The notes: generated by a model not told the origin, from the letters alone. A stretch of 16,901 nt of DNA from Chloroflexia bacterium (GCA_025928215.1 JAICJW010000034.1:1-16901), one strand, 5' to 3'. Positions 5,886-15,280 are shown, counted from the first letter of the stretch. Made by a program: numbers and translations.

Positions 5886-7433
5886 GTGGCGCGAGGGATT
5901 CGGCCGGTGGTGCTGGTAATCATGGATGGTTGGGGAGATGCGCCGCCGGGGCCGGGGAATGCCGTCACGCTTGCCGCGACGCCGACTTTTGACCGCCTGT
6001 GCGCCACCGCCGCGCGGAGCGCGTTGATCCCTTTCGGGCGGGAAGTCGGGTTGCCGGAAGGGCAAATGGGCAACTCGGAGGTTGGCCATCTGAACATTGG
6101 CGCGGGCCGGATCGTCTATCAGACCTTGACGCGGATCGCTCTCGCCATCGAGGATGGCGCATTCTTTCACAACCCTGTGCTACGCGACGCCATGCGCGTG
6201 GTGAAGGAGCGGCAGGTGACGCTCCATTTGCTCGGCTTGATCGGGCCGGGCGGCGTCCACGCGCAGGATAGACATTTGCTCGCGCTCCTCCGGCTGGCAA
6301 AAATGGAGGGAGTGACGAACGTCGCCATCCATGCCTTTCTCGATGGGCGGGACACGCCGCCCGAATCCGCGCGGGACTCGATGCGGCGGCTCGAAGACGA
6401 AATCGGGCAGATTGGTGTTGGCCGGGTTGCGACTCTCGCCGGGCGATACTACGCGATGGACCGCGACAAGCGGTGGGATCGCATCCAGAAGGCGTACGAC
6501 GCGCTGACACGCGGTGTGGGCGAGACGGCGCGCACCCCCGATGCGGCGATTGCCCGCTCGTACGCAGCGGGTGTAACGGATGAGTTCGTTCTGCCGACGG
6601 TGATTGTGGGCGCGGATGGCGCGCCAGTCGGCACAATCGCGGACGGTGATGTTGCGATCTTCTTCAATTTTCGTTCCGACCGCGCCCGTGAACTCTCCCA
6701 TGCGCTGGTGGATGAGCCGTTCGACGGCTTCCCGCGCGCCGTACATCCGCACATCACGTTTGTGACGATGACCGAGTACGAGGCAGATTTGCCCGTCGCA
6801 GGGGTCGCATTCCCGACGGAGAACATCATCGAACCGCTCGCGGACGTGATCGCTGCGCATGGCCTCGCGCAGTTCCATGCGGCGGAGACGGAGAAATACC
6901 CGCACGTCACCTTCTTCTTCAATGGCGGGCGCGAGGAGCCATATCCCGACGAGGAGCGGCGTCTTGTGCCGTCACCGAAGGTCGCGACCTACGACCTCCA
7001 ACCGGAGATGAGCGCGCTCGCCGTCGCCGATGCGGTTGAGGCGGCGGTTCTGAGCGGGCGGTATGCCTTTATCCTCGTCAATTTCGCGAATGCCGATATG
7101 GTTGGGCATACGGGCGTGCTTCCGGCGGCGATCGCGGCGGTCGAGACGGTGGATGGATGCGTCGGGCAGATTCTCGCCGCGCTCGACCGCACCGGCGGGG
7201 CGGCGATTGTCACGGCGGATCACGGCAACGCGGAGGAGATGATCGCGCCGGACGGCACGCCGATGACCGCGCACACGATGAACGGCGTCCCTTGCTTCCT
7301 CACCGGGCCGGGCGTTCCGCCGGGTATGCGCCTCCGCCCGCATGGTCGTCTCGCGGACATTGCCCCGACCGTGCTGCATCTCCTCGGCCTCCCGCAACCT
7401 GCCATCATGACGGGCGAAAGCCTGATTATCTGA
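5886..7433 (+). CDS. gpmI: 2,3-bisphosphoglycerate-independent phosphoglycerate mutase
   Basis: GpmI interconverts 3-phosphoglycerate and 2-phosphoglycerate using two metal ions (usually Mn2+) and a phosphoserine intermediate; it belongs to the alkaline phosphatase superfamily. The 515-residue length is normal. Metal and catalytic residues are in place: D14 (MDGWG), the phosphorylated S64 (GNSEVGHLNIGAGR), H125 (GGVHA), D153/R155 (FLDGRDTPP), FRSDR (262-266), K337 (ETEKYPHVTFF), D404/H408 (NADMVGHTG), D445/H446 (TADHGNAE) and H463 (TAHT). The start is GTG at 5886, with GGAGG about 7 nt upstream and homology beginning at once. It is the last plus-strand gene before the convergent thi operon and is 82 nt from the ecfT stop. 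No strong terminator was seen between them. The next enzyme in glycolysis, enolase, is encoded 5 kb away on the other strand. Confidence 0.98.
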   Translation: MARGIRPVVLVIMDGWGDAPPGPGNAVTLAATPTFDRLCATAARSALIPFGREVGLPEGQMGNSEVGHLNIGAGRIVYQTLTRIALAIEDGAFFHNPVLRDAMRVVKERQVTLHLLGLIGPGGVHAQDRHLLALLRLAKMEGVTNVAIHAFLDGRDTPPESARDSMRRLEDEIGQIGVGRVATLAGRYYAMDRDKRWDRIQKAYDALTRGVGETARTPDAAIARSYAAGVTDEFVLPTVIVGADGAPVGTIADGDVAIFFNFRSDRARELSHALVDEPFDGFPRAVHPHITFVTMTEYEADLPVAGVAFPTENIIEPLADVIAAHGLAQFHAAETEKYPHVTFFFNGGREEPYPDEERRLVPSPKVATYDLQPEMSALAVADAVEAAVLSGRYAFILVNFANADMVGHTGVLPAAIAAVETVDGCVGQILAALDRTGGAAIVTADHGNAEEMIAPDGTPMTAHTMNGVPCFLTGPGVPPGMRLRPHGRLADIAPTVLHLLGLPQPAIMTGESLII

Positions 7434-7515
7434 TCCCAATGCCGTTTTCCTGCCGCGCGGTCAGTGGGTGAGGATGTACTCACGTGCGCGCCTCCGGCCA
7501 CTCCGCGCGGATTCG

Positions 7516-8175
7516 CTACACGATCCAGGCGATAGAGAGCGCCAATGCGGCGGTGGCGACGGCAATGATGAGCCAATCGCGTGCGCCGAGGTGATAGCGT
7601 TCCATCATCGTAGCACCCGTTGCGCCGAAGCCGCGCGATTCCATCGCTTCGGCCATCGCGTCCGCAGTCCGCAGGGCGCGGACGACGGCGGGCGTCAACA
7701 TCCGGGCCTGTTCCGAGAGGGCGGAGAGACCGCGCGGCCTCTCCGCGCCGCGTGCCCGCCGCGCGTCCCCCAACGCGGCCCAACTTTCCCGCATCGCGGG
7801 CGCATAGCGCAAGCCGCCGACGAGCACGAAGGCGACGCCGGGCGGCACGCGCAGCAGAGTCAGCGCATCGGCAAGCTCATCAACGGTCAATGAGGCGAAG
7901 AAGGCACTGGAAATCGTGCCGAGCAGCAGGAATTTCAGGACAGGCGCGACGGCATCCTTGGGGTTGCTCCCGATGGCTGAGAAGAGGCCAAGCATCACGA
8001 GCATCGGCGCGAGCAGGCGGAGCATCACGAGCCAGCGGCGTAACCCATGCACGAGCGCAACGACGATCAGCGCGACGAGAACGAAGGCGAACAGGGATGC
8101 CGGCGCAGTCGTGATGAGCGCGGCAGCGATCCCCTCGCAGTAGAGGCAGAGTTTCGCGCGCGGGTCTATCTTCAT
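7516..8175 (-). CDS. ecfT: ECF transporter transmembrane component EcfT
   Basis: EcfT is the membrane scaffold that couples ATP hydrolysis by the EcfA domains to movement of the substrate-binding S component in energy-coupling-factor importers. The protein has 219 residues, with hydrophobic helices near 15-42, 50-68, 78-93 and 200-217. Two coupling-helix signatures with the family's small-residue/Arg/Gly pattern are visible: DARRARG at 137-143 and ESRGFG at 179-184. Its ATG overlaps the stop of the double ATPase gene (ATGA), so the two are translationally coupled. It is the last gene of the minus-strand operon thiM-thiW-ecfA-ecfT. Arrangement and size resemble YkoC of the ykoEDC thiamin-related operons of Bacillus. 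Confidence 0.92.
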   Translation of the reverse strand: MKIDPRAKLCLYCEGIAAALITTAPASLFAFVLVALIVVALVHGLRRWLVMLRLLAPMLVMLGLFSAIGSNPKDAVAPVLKFLLLGTISSAFFASLTVDELADALTLLRVPPGVAFVLVGGLRYAPAMRESWAALGDARRARGAERPRGLSALSEQARMLTPAVVRALRTADAMAEAMESRGFGATGATMMERYHLGARDWLIIAVATAALALSIAWIV

Positions 8176-9830
8176 CCCGGATGTTCCAGCACGCGATCGC
8201 CCGTAGATACGAGTGTGATCTCCTCACCGGTGTAGGGCACGCCGAGCGCCAGCGCGAGTTCGGCAATCGGGGTAGGCAGCAGGTGGGCGCGCGTGCGCAG
8301 AGTCGGATCAATCATCACCGCTGCGGGCGGTGCGTCGGCGATCAACCTGCCTTCGGAGAGCACGAGCCAGCGCGGGCAATGCGCCGCCGCAAACTCCATG
8401 TCGTGCGTCGCGAGGATGACACCGACGCCTTCCGCCCGCAGCGCCGCCAGAATCCCGGCGAGGGCATTGCGCCGCTGGCGATCTTGCCCGGCGGTCGGTT
8501 CGTCGAGCAGCACGACCTCCGGCCGGTGCGCGAGCATCGCGGCGAGCGCGACCCGCCGCTTCTCCCCGTCGCTGAGGCCGAGCGGCGGACGTTCGAGCAG
8601 CGGTTCGAGCGAGAAGCGCGCAATCAGCAGTTCGATCCATGCGGCATCATATTGCTTGAGCATGCGGGCGCTGTACTCGACCTCCTCGCGCACCGTGCGG
8701 CAGAAGAGCGCGTCGTCCGCATTTTGGAGCAGCAGGCCAACCGGTTGGCGCGGCACGGGCATCCCGTCGCCGCCGGTGATCCGCCCGCCATGCGGCTGCG
8801 CCAGCCCCGCGAGGAGACGGAGCAGCGTCGTCTTGCCCGCGCCGTTCATGCCGACGAGCGCGATCGTCTCGCCGCGATGCAGCCGCAGATCAATGCCATG
8901 GAGCACGGCGCGATTCTCCCGTTCGTAGCGCACCGCCTCCGCGACGAGCACAACTTCGCCCGTTACCGAAATCGCGCCCGGTCGTGGTTGGAGCGTCAGC
9001 TGCCGAGCGCGCAAAATGTCGGCGGCGTCCGTTGCCGTCCGGGGTCGTTCCGACAGATCGCTCTCCATACATATGCGCGCGACGGTGGGTATCGGCAGAT
9101 TGGATGCCTGATGTGACGACTGTAAGATTGCTGCCGGTGTGCGATGCAGGTCAAGCGCGCCGTTCTGCATTGCCGCGACGGACGTCGCATCTTCCCAGAG
9201 GCGGCCGGGCCGGTGTTCGGCAACGGCGATAGTAATGCCCTGCTGATGCAGCGTGGCAAGTAGCGTCCAGAGATCATCGGCGGCCTGTGGATCGAGCGCG
9301 GCGGACGGTTCATCGAGGATCAGCAGGGGTGGCTGCATCGTCCGCACGCAGGCAATCGCGACGCGCGCCCGCTCGCCGCCGGAAAGATGCGTCGTCGGGC
9401 GCGCCAGCAGGTGCGTGATCCCTGTCTGCTCCGCCACCGCGCCGATACGCGCGGCGATCTCTTCGCGCGCAAGCCCGAGGTGACGGGGGCCAAATGCTAA
9501 CTCGCGCTCCACCGTGGCGCTAAAGAGTTGGGCCTCGTGGTTCTGAAAGATGACGCCAGCGGTGCGAGCGAGATCGCGGACGGCATGCGCGCGGGTATCG
9601 TCGCCATTCAGATACACGGCGCCGGTGAACTCCCCGCTATGGAAATGGGGAATTAGCCCATTCGCCATGCGGATCAGCGTAGATTTCCCCGATCCACTCT
9701 CACCGAGCAGGAGTAGCAGATCATCGCGCGGCACCGAAAGCGTCACATCGGCGGCCGCTGCATGTGACCACTCGGTCGGTGTGGCAACATGGTCCGCGTA
9801 CCGGAAACCCGCGCGCCGATAGACGAGCAT
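8172..9830 (-). CDS. ECF transporter ATPase, fused double EcfA
   Basis: One 552-residue polypeptide contains two complete ABC ATPase domains, as in YkoD. Domain 1 has Walker A GESGSGKST (43-51), Q-loop FQNHEAQLF, signature LSGGE (149-153), Walker B LLILDEP (169-175) and H-loop H206. Domain 2 has Walker A GMNGAGKTT (327-335), Q-loop LQNADDALF, signature LSDGE (419-423), Walker B VVLLDEP (439-445) and H-loop H476. Both sites look catalytically competent. The linker (about 230-290) is variable. The gene lies 6 nt downstream of thiW and overlaps ecfT by four bases, so it very likely energises the ThiW substrate-binding component. A fused pair with its own EcfT indicates a dedicated importer rather than a module shared among many S components. 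Confidence 0.95.
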   Translation of the reverse strand: MLVYRRAGFRYADHVATPTEWSHAAAADVTLSVPRDDLLLLLGESGSGKSTLIRMANGLIPHFHSGEFTGAVYLNGDDTRAHAVRDLARTAGVIFQNHEAQLFSATVERELAFGPRHLGLAREEIAARIGAVAEQTGITHLLARPTTHLSGGERARVAIACVRTMQPPLLILDEPSAALDPQAADDLWTLLATLHQQGITIAVAEHRPGRLWEDATSVAAMQNGALDLHRTPAAILQSSHQASNLPIPTVARICMESDLSERPRTATDAADILRARQLTLQPRPGAISVTGEVVLVAEAVRYERENRAVLHGIDLRLHRGETIALVGMNGAGKTTLLRLLAGLAQPHGGRITGGDGMPVPRQPVGLLLQNADDALFCRTVREEVEYSARMLKQYDAAWIELLIARFSLEPLLERPPLGLSDGEKRRVALAAMLAHRPEVVLLDEPTAGQDRQRRNALAGILAALRAEGVGVILATHDMEFAAAHCPRWLVLSEGRLIADAPPAAVMIDPTLRTRAHLLPTPIAELALALGVPYTGEEITLVSTGDRVLEHPG

Positions 9831-9836
9831 CGTGCC

Positions 9837-10352
9837 TTACCGGTGCGACGCCGCGAGCCGTTCGCCGCGCCGGGTTGGGCCATATCCCGCCGCGTTGAGC
9901 GCTCGCAGCACGATGAGGGCAATGATGGAACCAAGAATCGCACTGCCGAGGAAACTGAGTCCGATTGTCAGGAGGGCGGGGTGTTTGTGCAGGATGTTTG
10001 GCGAGACGATATACACGGTGATGAGTGTGGCAAGGATGCCGGTTCCGACTATTTCACCGGCAGCACTCAGATACATATTCCGCGTTGCGCGCCAGAGAAA
10101 ACCGGCGAGCGCCGCGCCAATCATGCTCCCCGCAAAGGCGTTGACCGTGCCGGTGCCGAGGAAGTTGCGCAGCAGGGAAGTCACGAATGCGACGAGGATC
10201 GCATACCACGGCCCAATCAGCACGGCGGAGATGACATTCACGAACGACTGAATTGGGAAGACCTTGGTCGTTCCAACTGGAATGCTCAGTGGTGAAAGTG
10301 CGACTGCCAGCGCGGTAAAGATCGCTGCCCGTGCGACATCCCTGGTTTTCAT
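9837..10352 (-). CDS. thiW: ECF transporter S component, ThiW type (thiazole uptake)
   Basis: ThiW proteins are the small membrane substrate-binding subunits of ECF importers. They are predicted, mainly from TPP-riboswitch and thiM linkage, to take up the thiazole precursor of thiamin. This 171-residue protein starts at the ATG at 10352, with GCGGAG just upstream. It has about five hydrophobic segments and the conserved blocks ALSPLSIPVGTTKVFPIQ (18-35), NVISAVLIGPWYAILVAF (39-56), LLRNFLGTGTVNAFAGSMIGA (60-80) and GEIVGTGI (99-106). It follows thiM by 40 nt and precedes the ATPase gene by 6 nt. Its place in a TPP-controlled operon with thiM strongly supports a thiazole or thiazole-alcohol substrate. 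The family is well recognised, but the substrate is inferred. Confidence 0.93.
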   Translation of the reverse strand: MKTRDVARAAIFTALAVALSPLSIPVGTTKVFPIQSFVNVISAVLIGPWYAILVAFVTSLLRNFLGTGTVNAFAGSMIGAALAGFLWRATRNMYLSAAGEIVGTGILATLITVYIVSPNILHKHPALLTIGLSFLGSAILGSIIALIVLRALNAAGYGPTRRGERLAASHR

Positions 10353-10392
10353 TGCTCCGCTCCCTCCCTTGCCTCGACACGCCCCGAACGGC

Positions 10393-11244
10393 TCACAATC
10401 GCCCAACCTGAATCCCGGCGACGCCATCTGCCAGCAATGTGGCGACGGCATCGAGTAGCCGTGCTCTGAATGTGCCGGGGCCGGGTCTCCCTCCGTCCGG
10501 CCCCGGTGCCGCGGCACGCTCGGCAGCCAGCCCATAGAGGCCGAGCGCGAGGGCGGTCTGCACGGCGGGATCGTCGCCAATCGTCAGCAGGATGCCGACC
10601 GCCGCCGATGCCATGCATCCCGTCCCGGTGACGCGGGGCAGGAGCGGGTCGCCATTGCGCACGGCATATCCCTGCTCGCCGCCCACAACGATGTCAACGG
10701 CGCCTGTGACCGCAACAACGACGCCGAAGCGGGTTGCGGCGGTGCTTGCGACTGCGTACGGTTCCTCCGCCCCTACTGCCTCAACACCGCGCACTTCACC
10801 CGCCCCAAGTAACGCCCCGATTTCGCCCCGATTGCCGCGCAGAACAGTGATCGGCAGCGCCGCGAGCAGATGCAATGCACTCGCCGTCCGGAACGCCGTC
10901 GCGCCCGCGCCGACGGGATCGAGGACGATGGGAATGCCGCGCGCCGCGGCGGCGTGCCCCGCGCGGAGCATCGCCTCAACCTTTGCGGGGGAGAGAACGC
11001 CGAGGTTGAGGACGAGCGCCTGCGCGACAGCGGTGATTTCCGCCACTTCCTCCGGCGCGTCAGCCATCACCGGAAGCGCCCCGAATGCCAGCGTGAGATT
11101 CGCGACATCGTTCGCTACGACGGGGTTGGTGATGTGGTGAATCAGCGGTCTTGCCGCCGCGATCCGCGCGAGGGATCGTGCGGCGACATTCGCGTATGGC
11201 TGCTCGCTCATCTCGCTGCTCTGCGATACCGACAAATCGTGCAC
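10393..11244 (-). CDS. thiM: Hydroxyethylthiazole kinase
   Basis: ThiM phosphorylates 4-methyl-5-(2-hydroxyethyl)thiazole, salvaging the thiazole half of thiamin for coupling by ThiE. Family motifs are HHITNPVVANDVAN (36-49), GALPVMADAPEEV (55-67), VLDPVGAGATAFR, LRGNRGEI and the catalytic-cysteine block VTGTGCMASA. Length is 283 residues from a GTG at 11244, with a purine-rich GAGAGGGAGGGG directly upstream. An ATG at 11211 would give 272 residues, near the family norm, but has a weaker site; the start is uncertain. The gene is first in the operon with thiW, ecfA and ecfT, and lies behind a TPP riboswitch and terminator. No thiE, thiD or thiC is in the window, so thiamin assembly must be completed elsewhere. 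Confidence 0.96.
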   Translation of the reverse strand: MHDLSVSQSSEMSEQPYANVAARSLARIAAARPLIHHITNPVVANDVANLTLAFGALPVMADAPEEVAEITAVAQALVLNLGVLSPAKVEAMLRAGHAAAARGIPIVLDPVGAGATAFRTASALHLLAALPITVLRGNRGEIGALLGAGEVRGVEAVGAEEPYAVASTAATRFGVVVAVTGAVDIVVGGEQGYAVRNGDPLLPRVTGTGCMASAAVGILLTIGDDPAVQTALALGLYGLAAERAAAPGPDGGRPGPGTFRARLLDAVATLLADGVAGIQVGRL

Positions 11245-11280
11245 CCCCTCCCTCTCGGCACACTGCCCATGGACGCGAGC

Positions 11281-11331
11281 AATAAAAAGCGGAGGAACCG
11301 GCGCGGTGGGTTGCGCTCCCGATTTCCTCCG
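11281..11331 (-). terminator. Riboswitch-controlled intrinsic terminator before thiM
   Basis: Read on the minus strand, CGGAGGAA (11331-11324) pairs with TTCCTCCG (11297-11290). A further CGG/CCG pairing lies inside, and C-TTTTT-ATT follows (11289-11281). It lies between the TPP aptamer and thiM, so it is the expected expression platform. A competing 6-bp stem, GGTTGC (11342-11337) with GCAACC (11314-11309), would enclose the terminator's 5' arm and could act as antiterminator. A small hairpin, ATGCA (11353-11349) with TGCAT (11339-11335), could in turn sequester the GGTTGC arm. Confidence 0.75.
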
Positions 11332-11360
11332 TCAATGCAACCGAACGCTGCATACGGTGC

Positions 11361-11446
11361 GCATCCCTCCGCCGGCATGACCCGGATCAGGTTCGACGGT
11401 CGGTGACGGATCGCGGTCACCCTCTCAGCCCGGCTCCCCAGGCCCC
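11361..11446 (-). promoter_or_regulatory. TPP riboswitch (THI element)
   Basis: The minus strand shows the conserved thi-box core in order: GGGGAGCC, then GGGCTGAGAGGGTGACC, a variable P3 arm (GCGATCCGTCACC), then GAACCTGATCCGGGTCATGC and CGGCGGAGGGATG. CTGAGA and the CCTGATC..GGGT..ATGCC blocks are the pyrimidine- and pyrophosphate-binding regions of the aptamer. It lies about 115 nt upstream of thiM with an intrinsic terminator between. TPP binding should therefore cause premature termination of the thiM-thiW-ecfA-ecfT transcript. Boundaries are approximate to a few bases. Confidence 0.95.
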
Positions 11447-11474
11447 CGCGGCAATGCTTTCACTTGTCGAAGGC

Positions 11475-11503
11475 ACGATAGTATGGCGGCATCGGCCCGT
11501 CAA
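11475..11503 (-). promoter_or_regulatory. Promoter of the thiM-thiW-ecfA-ecfT operon
   Basis: On the minus strand TTGACG (11503-11498) is followed by exactly 17 nt and TATCGT (11480-11475). This is a good sigma70-type promoter, starting RNA near 11468, about 20 nt before the riboswitch. Position and spacing agree with the downstream elements. Confidence 0.7.
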
Positions 11504-11528
11504 GACCCATCATCTGCATCGCCATGCG

Positions 11529-12019
11529 TCATGTGATGCCGAGGACGACCCACGGTTGATGGCTCGCGATGGTGATGGAACTCGTCATCGCGCCGCTTGC
11601 CGGATCGAGCGCAAGGACTTTGCCCGCCTCAACACTCACGGCATACAGGTGAACGCCGTCCGGGCTGATGGTGACGCTGTCGAATGACAGATCGGATTGG
11701 AACCGCCCGCGCACCGTCAGATCGCGGGTATTGAGGGCGAATACGCCCCGTTCACCGGGTACGAAGAGTGTTGTGCCATCTGGCGTGTGAGGGCGGCGCT
11801 GCCGGTGAGCGCCCCTTCCGCGCTCGCGCTCGGTATCATCCAATTTTCAACGTCGAAGATGGCGAAGTGGATACGATCCCTTGCTGCATATGTCTGTGCG
11901 GTCGTGAGCGCGAGCCAGCGACCGTTGGCGCGCGTGTGGGAGGCATCGTTGATGTTCGTGGTGCCTTCGGCGATCACCAGGAGCGTCAGGATGCAACTGA
12001 GCAGCAATCGTCGTCGCAT
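11529..12019 (-). pseudogene. Frameshifted beta-propeller (YVTN/WD40-like) protein remnant
   Basis: Two overlapping minus-strand frames read as one damaged gene. The 5' frame starts at 12019 (MRRRLLLSCILTLLVIA, a signal-peptide-like start), continues through NGRWLALTTAQTYAARDRIHFA and ends in ALTGSAAL. The 3' frame picks up as TPDGTTLFVPGERGVFALNT and SPDGVHLYAVSVEAGKVLALD, typical propeller blades, and stops at 11529. Removing one AC from CTCACACGCC (plus-strand GTGT at 11785-11788) joins them as GSAALTPDGTTLFVPG. The joined product would be only about 160 residues, so the copy is probably also internally deleted. The upstream site (GGAGGG about 13 nt from the ATG) is weak. A sequencing error at the dinucleotide is an alternative explanation for the frameshift. 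Confidence 0.65.
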
Positions 12020-12159
12020 TTGATGTACCTACCCTCCGCAATTGATCGAATGGAGTTCATTCACTCCTTCTACAACGCGGCGGGCATGGTGGTTCCCGGT
12101 GGGCCTCCTTCATCGCGGCATGTCTTTCGCACGTCTTGCGCCTATAGGCGAGCGAAGTA

Positions 12160-13452
<1,293 letters not shown>

Positions 13453-13494
13453 CACCCGCCCCTCCTCTGCTCACTCGTTCGTCATGTGCCCAAT

Positions 13495-13503
13495 AGCGTA
13501 CCA
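13495..13503 (-). promoter_or_regulatory. Candidate extended -10 of eno
   Basis: TG-G-TACGCT on the minus strand lies 43 nt before the chosen eno start. No convincing -35 is present at the usual distance. It lies between the inverted repeat (13524-13606) and the gene, so the repeat would be upstream of the promoter. Weak pattern match. Confidence 0.25.
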
Positions 13504-13523
13504 CAGCAGAATCGAAACCGAAT

Positions 13524-13606
13524 GAACCGCAGAGACGCAGAGGGGGAGAGACTGAAGGTTTATTCCCTTCCAATCTTTCTCTGTGTCCTCTGCGTCTCTG
13601 CGGTTC
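13524..13606. repeat. Large inverted repeat, copy 2 (upstream of eno)
   Basis: GAACCGCAGAGACGCAGAG (13524-13542) and its perfect 19-bp reverse complement (13588-13606) flank a 45-nt centre. That centre itself contains partial pairing (for example GAAGG with CCTTC and GAGAGA with TCTTTCTC). Arms are identical to copy 1 at 5766-5857, apart from one mismatch there. On the minus strand it begins 8 nt after the stop of the secreted propeller protein, and ends 71 nt before eno. Confidence 0.9.
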
Positions 13607-13614
13607 AAATAGAT

Positions 13615-15246
13615 TCACCGGCATTCGGGGAGGAGCGGTTTCTGGATGTAGAGCGGCGAGCATTCGGGCTTGTAGAGGCCGAGTTGACCGAGCAGCTGTT
13701 GTCGTCCGAGTTGCCCAAGTTCGATGGCGTACGGTGTGTTGTTGAATTCGGGGTGGAACTCGAAGCGCGCCCGCTCGAAATACTGCACCGTATACGCGAC
13801 GCCGTCGGTCGGATTCGGCTCAATCGTCTCCTCGGAGATCGGATAGCCGAAGATGAATACACCGCCGTTCTGGTCGAAGAACTTCTTGAACTGACCACCG
13901 ATTGAGTGCTGCGTCTGGACGAAATAGGAGCGATCCGAACCAGCCGGGACGAGCGGTTGCGGCGGGAATGCCGGATCGGTGCGCGGATCGGTGCGCCCCG
14001 CCGTGACGATGCGGCCAACGTTTGTCAACTGAACGAGTTGCGGCGTTCCGACTGCCTCCGGATGATACTCGAAACGCGACCGCTCGAAATACTGCACCGT
14101 CAGATGGCTCGTGGCGTCTACGACTTCATTTGTCAGCGGAAAGCCGAAGATCGTCGCGCCACCATTCGCGTTCCAGAAGGTCAGGAAAGCGTACCCGACG
14201 ACGTACCCGGTCTGCGGGAAATAGCGCAGGTCCTGGCGAACCGTGATCGCCGGTGTGGGATCGGAGAACGTGACGGTTCGCGCCGTCAGGCCGCCCGCGT
14301 GCGACCAGACAACGACAGTGCCGCTCACCGCCGGGGCGACGTTCGCATCCTGGCCACCGGCGATTTGATAGCCGAGATGCCGGGCAAGATCATAGCCATA
14401 AATCGCCGTCATACCGCCCGCGTCCGGCGAGGTGGACCAGACAACCGTCGCGCCATCGAAACCGACACCGCTGATCTGCTGCCCCGGACCGAGATTGGCG
14501 GGGATCGCCTCGACGGCGTTCGTGGCGAAGTCGAGAACGGCGACGCGTGCGCCCTGCGCGAGCGCGAGCCGGTTCTGCGCGAAGCCAAAGAGGGCGGTCT
14601 TGCCGCCGAAGGCGTCATTGACCGGCAGCCGTTGCGAGGAATCAAGATCGAAGAGGATCATCCGACTCAGGCGCGCGGGATCCGTGGTGAGGTCCGGGAA
14701 GACGACGCGGCGACCGGAGACGCGCGGCGGCCCAAGCGTCTCCAATGGCACGCGGTTCGCGGGGATGCGCCCGGCTTCCGTCGTCGCGCCGCTCGTGCGA
14801 TCCCACACCTTGACCGCGACACCGCCGCTGTCCTGTGCCAGCCACGCGACCACGCCGGCGTCACTGACGGACGGCGCGGTGACATTCGCGTCACCGACCG
14901 GCACGGAGAACTGCGCGCCCGTGGAGAGGTCGAGGCCACTGATCGCGCTCGCACCCTGCTTCCAGACAACGAGTGACCCCGCCACATCCGGCTCACTTGT
15001 GCCGGTGCCGGGGATCGGGAGCGGTTGACCAGTGCTCGTATCGAGGCCGAACGCGCCGTTCGTATCCTGCCAGACGACGAGCGACCCGCTGATGCGTGGG
15101 TTCGTCAATGTTCCCGGCCCAATCGGAAGCGACGCGCCCCCGATCGCCGGGCCATCCGCCCGGATGACCGTCGCCAGTGGCAGCAGCAGCGATGCCACGA
15201 AAAGAATCACGCCCCACCGGCGTCCCGCGTTGCCCCGTCGTCGCAT
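13615..15246 (-). CDS. Secreted beta-propeller protein with two C-terminal FWxxNGG/VQYFER modules
   Basis: A 543-residue exported protein. The ATG at 15246 follows GAGGGGGGAAGG. Residues 1-30 form a signal peptide (Arg-rich start, then WGVILFVASLLLPLA; likely cleavage after VIRA). Residues 35-330 contain at least six spaced xSGxxVVW-type blades (near 53-60, 89-96, 130-137, 177-184, 263-270, 308-315), as in TolB/cell-surface propeller repeats. The C-terminus holds two tandem copies of a different module (about 342-412 and 441-516): YF.QT, FW/FF..NGG..IFG(F/Y)P, then TVQYFER.RFE(Y/F)HPE and a Gly-Arg. I associate this module with Chloroflexota exported proteins (from memory). A short tail carries C529 and C542. 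Substrate and partner are unknown; an extracellular or surface-binding role is inferred. Confidence 0.85.
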   Translation of the reverse strand: MRRRGNAGRRWGVILFVASLLLPLATVIRADGPAIGGASLPIGPGTLTNPRISGSLVVWQDTNGAFGLDTSTGQPLPIPGTGTSEPDVAGSLVVWKQGASAISGLDLSTGAQFSVPVGDANVTAPSVSDAGVVAWLAQDSGGVAVKVWDRTSGATTEAGRIPANRVPLETLGPPRVSGRRVVFPDLTTDPARLSRMILFDLDSSQRLPVNDAFGGKTALFGFAQNRLALAQGARVAVLDFATNAVEAIPANLGPGQQISGVGFDGATVVWSTSPDAGGMTAIYGYDLARHLGYQIAGGQDANVAPAVSGTVVVWSHAGGLTARTVTFSDPTPAITVRQDLRYFPQTGYVVGYAFLTFWNANGGATIFGFPLTNEVVDATSHLTVQYFERSRFEYHPEAVGTPQLVQLTNVGRIVTAGRTDPRTDPAFPPQPLVPAGSDRSYFVQTQHSIGGQFKKFFDQNGGVFIFGYPISEETIEPNPTDGVAYTVQYFERARFEFHPEFNNTPYAIELGQLGRQQLLGQLGLYKPECSPLYIQKPLLPECR

Positions 15247-15280
15247 CCTTCCCCCCTCATCACTGGTTTCTTCCGCAGGG

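Noticed and set aside
7434..7515. Bidirectional terminator between gpmI and ecfT
   Set aside because: Only a 5-bp GTGAG/CTCAC stem without a T-run and two distant CCGCGCGG words are visible; too weak to call.
13906..14976. Long plus-strand open frame opposite the secreted propeller gene
   Set aside because: The minus strand gives a clean signal peptide, propeller blades and repeated modules; the plus frame shows no domain and biased RD-rich composition.
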